The notes under the pieces are model-generated. The model was not told the origin of the DNA and made no database searches. It saw only the letters and a program-made list of their open reading frames with translations. This document shows, in pieces, positions 1 through 9,700 of a DNA stretch of 64,000 nt. This stretch comes from Halorubrum kocurii JCM 14978 (GTDB lineage: Archaea > Halobacteriota > Halobacteria > Halobacteriales > Haloferacaceae), in assembly GCF_000337355.1 (NCBI RefSeq), contig NZ_AOJH01000037.1, positions 23,939 to 87,938 on the forward strand, in the 5' to 3' direction. The stretch's first letter is position 1, and each line of letters starts with the position of its first letter. Both the position numbers and the translations under genes were made by a program.

Positions 1-2
1 AT

Positions 3-1385
3 CGGACGAACGAGAGTTCATCAGCCCAACCAAATCAACAAACGTACTCGAGACAGGAAGTCGTCGATGCCCTCGTTGGCTTAATCGAGAAGGTGGACGG
101 TCGACCTAGTACATCGGATATGAACGATTTGGGTGAAATGTCCGCCTCTCCCGTCTACCAGTATTTCAAAAACTGGGATGCTGCCGTTGATGCTGCAAAG
201 GAGGAACACGGTGCGGTAGAGTCAGATCACGACAGAGATCAATCTGCGGAATACGATGACGATTCAGATACAGATTCTCCTGCGAAGGATACGGCGTCGG
301 AACAGCCAGAAGACGGAGATTTGACGGCCGATCAGCGGGATTCGGAGGTGTCCTCTGAGGCATTCGCCGAACTCAGCGGTTTTCGACGTGATTTGTTGGT
401 CGTGATCAATGGATTGGAAGCACCGAAAGGACTCGAAATTAAACGGGAACTAGAGGAGTACTACGACGGAACGATTCACCATGGTCGTCTTTATCCCAAC
501 CTGGACACGCTCGTGGAAGCAGGCTTCCTCGAGAAGTCGGCACAGGACGAACGGAGCAATCGATACGAGCTGACGGACTTCGGTGCCAATCACATTGAAG
601 CTCGATATCACTGGCAACAGAATCGAGTCGCCACTAACGAAAATCAAACACGCACTCCTGAACCCGAAGATAGGACGACATCAAGGACCACTAAGGACGA
701 CACACCCAGTAAGAGAGAGCAACGAGATAATACTTACACAGAAAATATTCCTCAGGGTTCGGCCACAGAGGATGGCAAACAGGACTCTGACAGTGAGCTA
801 ACCGAAGGAGATGACTTCGAATGGGGCGTCGAAGAGTCGGACACAGTCTCGGACGACCTCGGTGAAGTACCAGAAGGACGTCTCTCTAACGTAGTTGCAG
901 AAGTGATGAAAATTCGAGATATTTCATCTGGGAAGCGCGATTCAATCGTCGACATCAAGCTATCGAACGGGAAGCGAATCGACTTCACGATCTGGAACAA
1001 GCACGACATTGAGATTGATTTTCAGATTGGGGATAAACTCCGGTTAAATGAGGTCAGACTCAAGCGATGGGAAACCGATCACGGATACGCTCATCAATTG
1101 AGTAGTACGAAAGACCTCACAATCGTTCCCATTGAGGGATCTGGTGTTCAGCGGCCGCTTGAGGAAGATGAAGAAGACGAGTGTGTAAGTGGTGAGTCAG
1201 AGAAAGCGCACGACATTGATCAGCTTATTGGAGTGGGAGGTGCGACGAAAGCCGACGCGGAGGCTCTCATGGAATCCGGGTATATGACGACTGCGGATCT
1301 AGAAAATGCCTCGCTCGATGACCTCCGTTCCGTCTCGGGACTTGACGACGGAACGGCTTTGCGTATCAAAGCAGAACTCGGGTAG
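3..1385 (+). CDS. Multidomain DNA-binding protein (HE-associated repeat, PadR-like wHTH, OB-like, HhH), 5' partial
   Basis: The reading frame is open to the left edge, so the start lies outside the window; a GTG at 93 is only an internal candidate. The first ~50 residues read like the homing-endonuclease-associated repeat (a YSRQEVVDAL helix, then a SASPVYQYFKNWDAAVDAA helix), normally a DNA-binding module. Nucleotides ~360-620 encode a PadR-like winged helix (FRRDLLVVINGL ... GRLYPNLDTLVEAGFLEK). An acidic low-complexity linker follows, then a beta-rich segment (~860-1130) that looks like an OB fold, and a helix-hairpin-helix tail (~1210-1385, LIGVGGATKADAEALMESGY). The domain mix suggests DNA recognition rather than catalysis; no nuclease motif is visible. 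It converges on the coiled-coil gene ending at 1405, so it is a neighbour of the Dpd-like operon rather than a member. Domain calls are by eye. Confidence 0.7.
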   Translation, partial: RTNESSSAQPNQQTYSRQEVVDALVGLIEKVDGRPSTSDMNDLGEMSASPVYQYFKNWDAAVDAAKEEHGAVESDHDRDQSAEYDDDSDTDSPAKDTASEQPEDGDLTADQRDSEVSSEAFAELSGFRRDLLVVINGLEAPKGLEIKRELEEYYDGTIHHGRLYPNLDTLVEAGFLEKSAQDERSNRYELTDFGANHIEARYHWQQNRVATNENQTRTPEPEDRTTSRTTKDDTPSKREQRDNTYTENIPQGSATEDGKQDSDSELTEGDDFEWGVEESDTVSDDLGEVPEGRLSNVVAEVMKIRDISSGKRDSIVDIKLSNGKRIDFTIWNKHDIEIDFQIGDKLRLNEVRLKRWETDHGYAHQLSSTKDLTIVPIEGSGVQRPLEEDEEDECVSGESEKAHDIDQLIGVGGATKADAEALMESGYMTTADLENASLDDLRSVSGLDDGTALRIKAELG

Positions 1386-1404
1386 CGGAATAGCCGCTTG
1401 ATGC

Positions 1405-2106
1405 CTACGACAACGAGAGCTCCACGTAATCTTCGAGGTCGGAATCGCGCAACAAGTCGATTTGCTTGTCGGTAAGCTCGTCGAGAAAGAGTTGTTTATC
1501 GGATAGCAATCCCTCAACGATCGGTTCTAACGGCGTCCCAACGTACGGGCCGAATATCTCTTCGCGGCACTCTTCGAAGTACTCCCGCATGTCCTTTCCG
1601 TAGTCTGCAGCCCGCTGCTTGAGTCTTTCAAAGCTCCACTCATCGTCTCGGTAGACTTGTCCTTTCCAATCCCAATCGGAGAGGAGTTCGTGGACCGCTT
1701 GGAGTCTGACTTCGCTCACACGTTCAACACGCTCATTGAGTCGCCTCATTCCGTTCACGCGACTCTGCATTCCGATTCGAATCTCGTGAATCTCGTTACT
1801 CACCCGGCGTTTCTGGTCTTCAACCTTCGATCTGAGCGCATCGATGCGGTCACCGAGTGCCTCGAAATCGTCTTTTTCCAACAACTCTCGTGCCTCGGCA
1901 ACGGCTTGTTTGGCATCTTCGTCGATTTCGAGATTAGTCTGAAGGAACTCTTCAGCCAGGATCCGTTGGAGTATCGTTTCCTCCATCGTTTCGGCGATAT
2001 CCTCTAATCGGGAAGCAAGCTGTCGGTGACGATACTGTTGGTAGATCTCTTCGATGCTTTCTTCGAAATTTTTGTCGGGCAAATTTTCAGATTGTTCAGT
2101 CGACAT
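1405..2106 (-). CDS. Coiled-coil protein, last gene of the Dpd-like operon (DpdI-like by position)
   Basis: An acidic 233-residue protein, mostly helical, with long charged heptad-like stretches at roughly residues 15-140 (EEIYQQYRHRQLASRLEDIA ..., RIDALRSKVEDQKRRVSNEI). No enzymatic motif is visible. The start overlaps the end of the upstream ATPase gene by 11 nt, which implies translational coupling and probably complex formation. In bacterial Dpd islands a small uncharacterised gene follows dpdH, so this could be the DpdI counterpart. That assignment rests on position and size, not on a motif. Confidence 0.65.
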   Translation of the reverse strand: MSTEQSENLPDKNFEESIEEIYQQYRHRQLASRLEDIAETMEETILQRILAEEFLQTNLEIDEDAKQAVAEARELLEKDDFEALGDRIDALRSKVEDQKRRVSNEIHEIRIGMQSRVNGMRRLNERVERVSEVRLQAVHELLSDWDWKGQVYRDDEWSFERLKQRAADYGKDMREYFEECREEIFGPYVGTPLEPIVEGLLSDKQLFLDELTDKQIDLLRDSDLEDYVELSLS

Positions 2107-5020
2107 AGTGAGTACTCACCTCCGTGAACTCCTCTCCGAGCTTATCGGTACCACTAGTTCCTGTTAGCGGGACTTCTCTGAAATTCGTCACCACTACATC
2201 GTTATCAAGCTTCAGACTAGCCAGAGTTGCTGTAGTTCTAGCGAATGGATTTCCACCATACAGCCGATTGGCAAGCTCAGCTGCACTCACGGCATCATCC
2301 AACTCTGATTGAGTGTGATTACACACCTGCCCTAGCTGTTCCGTGAGATCGGGATCAACCGCATCGTACGTCTTCAGTTTCTTGTACCGATCATTAACGG
2401 ATTGTATGTCCGTATCCGACAGCATCTCTGAGACGTATTCAACGGCTTCGCGCTGATAGCCGTGGTCCGTTGTGTCGTTGAGCGCCTTCCTGACATCGTA
2501 CATCGTGTCAGCAAGGTCACTTACGTTATGACCCGATGCGAATCGGACACGTGATGCGATATTTCCGATGTATTGGCGACCGAGCATCCCGAGAACTTCG
2601 AAAGGCGGGTTTTGCTCCAAACGGTTGCGGACCTCCGGTACGTCGAGAGTGCTGGCAGAAACGCCTAGCAACGAGCCAAGCACATCTTCGACGTACTTTG
2701 CGTCTTCCATCGCTTCCTTGACTGCCTTAATCTCCTCATGTCCAAGCACTTCGTCAAGCCCCGAGAGCAGTTGCCGGTCAATCATGAGTTCATCGTCAGA
2801 TTGGTACCGCTCGTTCAGCCGCTCGGCAGTCACTTCGTGCCACGGATCATCGAGAAGTGTTAGCGTCGAATACGTTGCGAGAAGGAAGTCAGTGAAATCG
2901 TATCGAGCGTGCCGCTTGTAGAACACGCTGTCGCCGTTCAGTTGTGTTTCGATGATCTTGTTACGCCACTCTTCAGCGTATCCGGTGAGTTGAGTACCGG
3001 CGGCTTCCAACTGTGCCGAATAGTCTGCGGATCTCGGTTCCATGTCTCGACGTACTCCAAATTCGACGAGCCGACGAAGGTCGGAACGGCGAAAATCACC
3101 TCTGTCAAGGATGATCTGGTCGGGATCCGGTGGCTCGTTCGAATCCGGATAGACGAATGGAGATTTCTGGCTACTGAGCATGTAGCGCAGTGAGGTCCCC
3201 TCGATTAGACGGAGATCATCAGTGATCTCTTCCAAGAGATCCCGGAGAGCACGTTTGACGTACTCGTCCGTTTCAATATACTTCGTCGGGTCTTCGATCC
3301 ACGAGTCAATCTGTTCTTTTTGTTCCTTGATTTCCTGTTCAAGTCTAGATGGACCACCACCACCAATTTTGTAGCCGCACTCAGAACAAATCCGGCTACC
3401 ATCGGTATCAGTCCTCCACGCTACAGCACCACACTCAGGACAGGGATCGGGGTTTGGTCCGTCCCCGGTAGATGCTATCTCTACCTGATGAGCGCCAACT
3501 TCTATTTCGCTGGGTAGCCCGGTCGTTTCGAAACCAAACGCGTCGACAAATTCTCTATTGATAACGACGTGGTCCCCCTGCTCACGTCCGTACCATTTAG
3601 CGAGATCGGCGTACTCCTCGGCATCTTCGTAAACCTCGTCTGCAACAGAAACCGTATTCCCGAGTGGCCTGAGAACGTCCGCGGACGACGGAGCTTCAAT
3701 ATATCCTTCATGGTAATCTTGTAACACCTCGAATATCGTCATAATAAATTCACGCGGGGACTGCTGACTCTCGTCGAATCCGGCATAGATCCGCCGAACG
3801 AACGTCTGGTTGAACGGGAATAAGTCACGGAACGATTCCTCACAGAAGCCACAATCGGCGCAGATGGATCCCTCTGGGGCTTCTTTGAGATCGAACGTTC
3901 CATCGTCGGTGTCCCGGTCGTATTGAACGCTATCGTCGTGTGATTTGATATATCCGAGATACGGGCGCACAAAGTCGACTGCGGAATCTTCGTTCAGGAA
4001 TAGCACCGTATTCGAATCCTGTTCATTCGTTTGGAAGAACTCGAAGCGATCCTCTGCCGTCCGGGTGTGTAAAACCTCTGTAGAGTCACGGGTTCCCGCG
4101 ACAATGAAGTCCCAATTGTCCGCGGACTTGTCGCGCTCCATGTACTTTCGAAGTCGCTCTGCTTCCATCGCGGCGATAGAGAAGTCCTCGAAGACGATGA
4201 CTGGCCGAGTGTCCTCGAACTGTTGTCCGACTTGGTCAAGCACGTCACCAAGCGATGAGGTATCGTAGTTCTCCCTGATTACCTGCCAAAGAGCGTTGTT
4301 GAACGCTTCGACGGCTTCTGAAACGCCAATCTCCTCATTGAAAATTTTCAGTTCATCGCGCTGTCTGTATTCGTTTTCTCCGATGAACTGAATCTTCTGA
4401 GCATACTCGCCCCGCTCGACGAGACGATTCAGTTTCTCGGCGATATAATCACGTATCTTGTCGGTCTGCTCACCGTCGGGAGCAACGTCGTACCCCTGCC
4501 TGCGCAGTGTGAGCGTCGCTCCCGAAGTGGCATTGTCCGCTACGGTCTGCGGGATATCGACGATGTCGTCACGTAGACGCTTGAACTCAGACGCTCCCGA
4601 CAGCTCTTCACCGAAGTGCTCCTGGTAGAACTCCGGAATCCGCTCGGAAAGGATCGACATCAGATCGTCGTCTTTGTCGATGTGAAGCATCGGACGACCG
4701 TCGAGTCGGAGCCGGTGAGAGAGGTACGCACAGAGTTCCGATTTACCGGTACCGACTTCTCCTTCGATGACGACGGCGAAATTCCCGACGCGATTATCAG
4801 AGAATTCTTGATAGATGCGATCCTCACCCCACGTTTCACCTCCCGCGGCTGTACCGCGGAAGACCTCCATGGGACGGTGCGTGAATTGGAAGAGGTCGTA
4901 ATCCTCAGAACGGACTGCAGCGACCTTACTGAACAATCGACGAAGCGTCTCTTCATCGACTTCGTCGAAGTGTGGACAACGTGCCGGGTCGGATTCGTCT
5001 GGTTTCACAATTTGATTCAT
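2096..5020 (-). CDS. Large P-loop ATPase with zinc ribbon, DpdH-like
   Basis: A 974-residue protein with a clear Walker A (GEVGTGKS, residues 87-94) and a candidate Walker B (VIVFEDF, ~280). The lead-in (FQFTHRPMEVFRG) followed by the P-loop resembles the N-terminus of DpdH, the large ATPase of 7-deazapurine DNA restriction islands. Two cysteine groups are visible: CADCGFC near residue 395, and a zinc ribbon CPECG ... CSECG near 540-565. The C-terminal third is helical and unassigned. The gene overlaps the upstream gene by 4 nt and the downstream gene by 11 nt, so it belongs to a five-gene transcript. It is probably the energy-coupling component of a restriction complex. Other large STAND- or BREX-like ATPases remain possible. 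Confidence 0.7.
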   Translation of the reverse strand: MNQIVKPDESDPARCPHFDEVDEETLRRLFSKVAAVRSEDYDLFQFTHRPMEVFRGTAAGGETWGEDRIYQEFSDNRVGNFAVVIEGEVGTGKSELCAYLSHRLRLDGRPMLHIDKDDDLMSILSERIPEFYQEHFGEELSGASEFKRLRDDIVDIPQTVADNATSGATLTLRRQGYDVAPDGEQTDKIRDYIAEKLNRLVERGEYAQKIQFIGENEYRQRDELKIFNEEIGVSEAVEAFNNALWQVIRENYDTSSLGDVLDQVGQQFEDTRPVIVFEDFSIAAMEAERLRKYMERDKSADNWDFIVAGTRDSTEVLHTRTAEDRFEFFQTNEQDSNTVLFLNEDSAVDFVRPYLGYIKSHDDSVQYDRDTDDGTFDLKEAPEGSICADCGFCEESFRDLFPFNQTFVRRIYAGFDESQQSPREFIMTIFEVLQDYHEGYIEAPSSADVLRPLGNTVSVADEVYEDAEEYADLAKWYGREQGDHVVINREFVDAFGFETTGLPSEIEVGAHQVEIASTGDGPNPDPCPECGAVAWRTDTDGSRICSECGYKIGGGGPSRLEQEIKEQKEQIDSWIEDPTKYIETDEYVKRALRDLLEEITDDLRLIEGTSLRYMLSSQKSPFVYPDSNEPPDPDQIILDRGDFRRSDLRRLVEFGVRRDMEPRSADYSAQLEAAGTQLTGYAEEWRNKIIETQLNGDSVFYKRHARYDFTDFLLATYSTLTLLDDPWHEVTAERLNERYQSDDELMIDRQLLSGLDEVLGHEEIKAVKEAMEDAKYVEDVLGSLLGVSASTLDVPEVRNRLEQNPPFEVLGMLGRQYIGNIASRVRFASGHNVSDLADTMYDVRKALNDTTDHGYQREAVEYVSEMLSDTDIQSVNDRYKKLKTYDAVDPDLTEQLGQVCNHTQSELDDAVSAAELANRLYGGNPFARTTATLASLKLDNDVVVTNFREVPLTGTSGTDKLGEEFTEVSTHYVD

Positions 5021-5850
5021 TGAATCACCTCAATCGAGTTCGCGTCTCTGTCGATTCCCCTCCGCCGAGGGACTCCATTCAGATCGACGGCAGCAGCGTC
5101 GCCCGATTCGACAATTCTAATCTCCTCCTCCCGCACTAGGTTGAAAAGAACCCGCGAGAGGGAGGCTGGTACGTTCCCGTCGGCTGTAAGCTCAATAAGA
5201 AAGAGGTTTTCCCGCAGCCAATCGATATACTCTGTAATTGTCACGCGTCCGTTTGTCCCAACTTCGTTCACTGCAAGCTGTATCGACTCTTGAATCATAT
5301 CCGGGCCTGGGTAGACGGTATGTCTTCTGCCGTTGGCCTTGTGAACGAGGTTAAGAAAGTCAACGAGCCGGGACCAGTTGACGAACTTGTGTTCGTTTAA
5401 ATCAATCTCTCCATGTTGAGACTGAGGAACGTATCCACGCTCGCGGTGCCGTCGGTTGATCTTCTTGTACAGGGAGGAATCGTCGGAATCGAATGCTTGA
5501 ATTTCCTCTTGAAGGAGGTATTGATAGTTAAGTAGGACAACAGACTGTCTTCCCCAGTCTGTTTCCTCGGCTTCCGAAGTAAGGTTATATAGCACACCAA
5601 GCCGGAAGTCGAGCTCTTCATCGCCGGTCTTCCACGGGAGGTCAACGGCGTAGTAATCGGGCTCTCGACGGCCGACGAGTCCAATTGCACGCAACCCGTT
5701 TATTCCTTGGTTCAGAAGATCGTCACTAAGTACGGTGTCGTTTTTGAGTTCATCTTTGGTGGTGTTTCCGCGCTTTATCGACCAGTAAACGGTCCGCAAC
5801 GGGGCAGGCGTCTGTACCGTGTTCAGAATGTAAGGTGCTGTTTCGCTCAT
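5017..5850 (-). CDS. Winged-helix-like operon protein, DpdG-like by position
   Basis: A 277-residue protein with no catalytic motif. The N-terminal ~65 residues look like a winged helix (TTKDELKNDTVLSDDLLNQGINGLRAIGLVGRR, split here as helix-turn-helix then wing), followed by a mixed alpha/beta body. It overlaps both neighbours by 4 nt (ATGA type), so it is co-translated with the ATPase downstream. In Dpd islands a protein of this size, DpdG, precedes dpdH, and the gene order here matches. It could be a DNA- or ATPase-binding adaptor; the function is not known. Confidence 0.65.
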   Translation of the reverse strand: MSETAPYILNTVQTPAPLRTVYWSIKRGNTTKDELKNDTVLSDDLLNQGINGLRAIGLVGRREPDYYAVDLPWKTGDEELDFRLGVLYNLTSEAEETDWGRQSVVLLNYQYLLQEEIQAFDSDDSSLYKKINRRHRERGYVPQSQHGEIDLNEHKFVNWSRLVDFLNLVHKANGRRHTVYPGPDMIQESIQLAVNEVGTNGRVTITEYIDWLRENLFLIELTADGNVPASLSRVLFNLVREEEIRIVESGDAAAVDLNGVPRRRGIDRDANSIEVIQ

Positions 5851-6776
5851 AGTGAGTGCATTAGCCAGTCGTGATACCGTGCGTCTATCGGGCTCGTCTC
5901 GGGGTTGAGATCCTTCGCCGCCTCCCGGGCCAAACGGATCTTTGGACTACGTTTCGCGTAGGAGGGGTCAAAGGTTGTTCCTTCCATCGAGACGGACCGA
6001 TTCAGATCGTGTGCGACCTCCGATGCAGTCGATTTGTCCCACTCGATTCGTCGTCGGAGCCAGCCTCCGAAGGCTTCGATCACGTCGTCACTCTCCAAGG
6101 GTGAGACCCCAAGTTCGTCCCGGCGTGCGAAAATGTTTGAGAAGGTCTCGTAGAGTGGAAGGTATGGCGCTTCCGTGAGTTCGTCGAACAGTTCGGACGT
6201 CGTCTCAACCGTATCACCTTCGACCAGCTCATAGAGGTTCGCGTTGTCTTGTACAAAGAGATTTTTTGTGTCTCGAAGCGGCATCCCCCAGCCTTCGCTC
6301 TCGTAATGCTCGACAAATGCCTCATAAACGCGGTCATACCGCCCGATATGTCGACAGAACGGCTCGTGGTAGAGGGGGCGGAGACCACCAGATGGTTGGA
6401 AGCGACGCTCGTCAGCGACGACGATCAATGATCCCTCGGAACTCGCGTATCGATTGACGAGGTCATTCATCGTGTACTGCGTGTTCTTTTCGTAGTAGCT
6501 CGTCGTGACGACACAGAGGTCCTCTGACGGAGGAAGCTGTATTCCCCCGCTAACGTGATAATCATACCCGGGAAAGTCGTATTGTCTACCCCCACGTTCG
6601 TGTTGCCACGTGTGCTTGAGCTGACGCCACGAAGTCGGGTACGTGGCGTGTTCCGTACCGAGATAATTAATCGCGGGGAGCGATCGCAGTTTCCAATAAT
6701 GGACGTTTCCATCTGGGTCGTGGATGAACGCGACATCAGCGTCGTTCATCCGATTTTGGACTGCTTGTAGACTCAC
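5847..6776 (-). CDS. Uncharacterised operon protein between the helicase and the DpdG-like gene
   Basis: A 309-residue acidic protein that I do not recognise. It has an aromatic-rich N-terminal half (HYWKLRSLPAINYLG, YDFPGYDYHVSGG), a central strand-like segment (SEGSLIVVADERRF) that could be a Rossmann-type or phosphodiesterase-like core strand, and a helical C-terminus. It overlaps the giant helicase gene by 4 nt and the next gene by 4 nt, so it is an obligate operon member. The strand with a conserved-looking histidine-rich loop (YHEPFCRHIG) is the only hint of an active site. I cannot match it to a named Dpd component. Confidence 0.6.
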   Translation of the reverse strand: MSLQAVQNRMNDADVAFIHDPDGNVHYWKLRSLPAINYLGTEHATYPTSWRQLKHTWQHERGGRQYDFPGYDYHVSGGIQLPPSEDLCVVTTSYYEKNTQYTMNDLVNRYASSEGSLIVVADERRFQPSGGLRPLYHEPFCRHIGRYDRVYEAFVEHYESEGWGMPLRDTKNLFVQDNANLYELVEGDTVETTSELFDELTEAPYLPLYETFSNIFARRDELGVSPLESDDVIEAFGGWLRRRIEWDKSTASEVAHDLNRSVSMEGTTFDPSYAKRSPKIRLAREAAKDLNPETSPIDARYHDWLMHSL

Positions 6777-9700
6777 TGCTCACCTCCATCGACGACGGCA
6801 GTAAGTGTCCGGTGATCAAGCAGATCATTTTCGAGATAGTGGCTCGGCGTCCGCGAGAGCAACAGACACTCGTCACAGTAGTCGACGCATCGGTCACAAT
6901 CACCTACATCGACGACGTTGTCGGCGACCTCGTCAAGGCTCTCATGAACGTGCCAGCCGATACCGTTGCCACCCTGGCGACCGTCCACGATGTATACTTC
7001 AACCGCATCTTCGGTGATTGACGCCTTGACTCGATAGTCGGACCGGTCACACTTGACGACAACCGGAATAGCCCGATCAAGTGCCTGTTCGAGGCTGGTC
7101 AACAGCTGTGGCCATGAGGCCGTGGGATGGGTCACCCGTTCGAACCGCTCGGCGATCGCATCACGTTCAAACTCGAGGCGCAGTCCCTGCGTGTGATGTT
7201 GTTGCCCCACCGGACGGAACGTCTCTTCCTGTGACTTTTCGAGTCGCTCGCGCCACGAGAGTCCATCAGTAGAGCCGCCACCGTCCTCTCTCTCGATCAA
7301 CGCCTGGGATCGCAGTATCTCGGTCGAAGGGCTCATCGAATGACCGCGCTCGAAAGCATAAACGAAGTCCGTCAGCTCGAATTGTCCGTATTCGATATCG
7401 CAATCTAAACCAAATAGCTTCGTCTCCTGACGGTCGCGCTCTGCGTCTGTCGAACGAACGTACGTCGACATCTGTGCGAACGTCCGATAGGAACGTTGTC
7501 CTCCCTTGGCTACCGAGCACTCAACTGACGAGATGCCGTGAATTTGTGTGGTCGTGAGGTCGGAGTCGCAATGTGGACAGATAGTCTCGTCAGGATCGAA
7601 GCTCCGGAACCGCCGATCACACTCCTCGTTGTCACAGACGGCGACATCAGTGAGCGGTTTCTGTGTTCCCCGGACGTCATCGACGATGTATTCTGTTCCG
7701 TGTAGCGACACCATTCCCCCGAGCTCGTTCTCTTCTCCGGGATACATGTCGTACAGTCGGCCACTCCCTTCGAAAGAGATCTCTTCCCGCTGACCGCTGA
7801 ATTGAACGGGGAAGTTCTGACCGAAACTTCGGTAGTTGGCGAGATACCCGAGCTTACTCAGCCACTGATCGAGACGTGACGTGTTGCTTGTGAGATCTCG
7901 GTTTGTCGCCGCACCTGTGGACATCCCGCGGAGCCGCGAAAACGTCTGGTCAACACGCCGTGATAGGGAGAGCGGGCCGTCACCGAAGAAAACCTCTTCG
8001 TACACCTCGACTCCACGTTGGCCAAAAATACCGGAGAGATATTCTCGTAGGACATCGTCCATCTCCTCTTGAATGAACTCTTGGAGGATCTGTAGTTTGT
8101 CCTCAACGGAGGTGACAAACTTCTCCAAATTCTCAAGCTCCGGCTCCGAGAGCCGATAGGTCAACTCAAACACTTGGTCTTCGTGCGGATTTCGAGCAAG
8201 GTATGCGAATACCTCTGTGACGACGTGTCCCGCGAGTACCTCGTCGAAGTCCTCCGGATCAGGAATCCGAACGGGCTCAAATTCTCCGAGATAACTATCC
8301 AAATTGGCGTAGTAGTGGCCGTCGACTGGGTGTTGTCCACGGATCACCGTCATCACGAGTGACGAACTACCTCGCGTCCGACCAGTTCGCCCGGATCGTT
8401 GGACGTAGTTCGTGAGCGTCGGTGGAACACCGACTTGTGCGACCGTATCGAGGCTCCCGATATCGACCCCGAGCTCCATCGTCGGCGTTGAACTGACTAC
8501 GTTCACCTCCGGTGGATCCTTGCGGAATCCTTCTTCGATAGCACCACGGATTGCTGGCGAGATGTTCCCTTTATGTATTCCGACCGTGACGAACTCTGGT
8601 TCCTCTCCCCCCTGAATCGGTTCGGTCACGTCGTGGGCCCAATGGTCAACAGCGTAGTCCCATCCGGACTCGACATCGGCGTATCCGGGAGTCGCCACGA
8701 ATTTTCCCTCATCCGTTCGGGAGAACCGGGAATACGTCTCTATCGGTTTTCCACACTCCAAACAGGTATCGGGAGCGTCACCCGATTCCGTAGTGGGGAA
8801 CGACGCGTAACACTCCGTACAGAACGCCGAGTCGGGAATCAAAATGAGATTCGACTCGTCCTCTCGAACGTTCCGAGTGAACACTCCGCTCTCTGCCGGC
8901 GGTTCGACCAACCCGCTTTGCTCGAGGGAATCTCTTGCCTCATCGAAGTAGTTCCCCACTTTGGCACGCTTCTCGTCATCTGTAATGTTGGCTCGATCGA
9001 CTCCGCGCTTGAGGGATTCGTGACTGGCGACGGAGACGATTCCACTCTCAAGAAACCGACTTAGGACGTCGTTGAGGACGTTATCGATCCGGGCACGGCT
9101 GGTTTCGAGATCGCTGTCGAGTCGGTCGAGAACCTTCTCCCGAGATAACCCGTCGATCTTTACGCCGGCGTATTGGAACGAGGCGTCGCCGAGCACGAAC
9201 CGCTTGTAGAGTGCATGTGCGATTGTGAGGTCCGTTGGATCATCGAACCCCATGACGGCATCAGCGGTCACAAGCGCGCTATCGAGTAGCGCCTCGCAGT
9301 TGGAGAGATATGCGTGAGCTTCGATATCCTCCCTCAACGGGACGAGGAAGTTGTAAGCTTCCGCGTCCTCGTCGAGATTCTCCTGAACTAGCGGCTCCCA
9401 GTACTCCTCGCGGAGGGTATCGGCAACCGACTTGAAAAGCTCGTACTGGTCGGCTTCACCACCAGCTTCTAGCAACTCTTGGAGGTAGACCGTCTGGGCC
9501 ATCAGTCCATACTCGGTTCCAATGATTTCTTCGCCCACACTCTCAGCAGCGCTGTGCGAGTCCGAGAACACGAGCGTCTTATTGGACGGTGCGACACGGC
9601 ATACCTCCGATAACATGTACGAGAGAAGCGAAGACGTGGGAACACCGATATCAGTTAATCGGGGCGATCCTCCGCATCCCGGGCAACCACCAGTACCATC

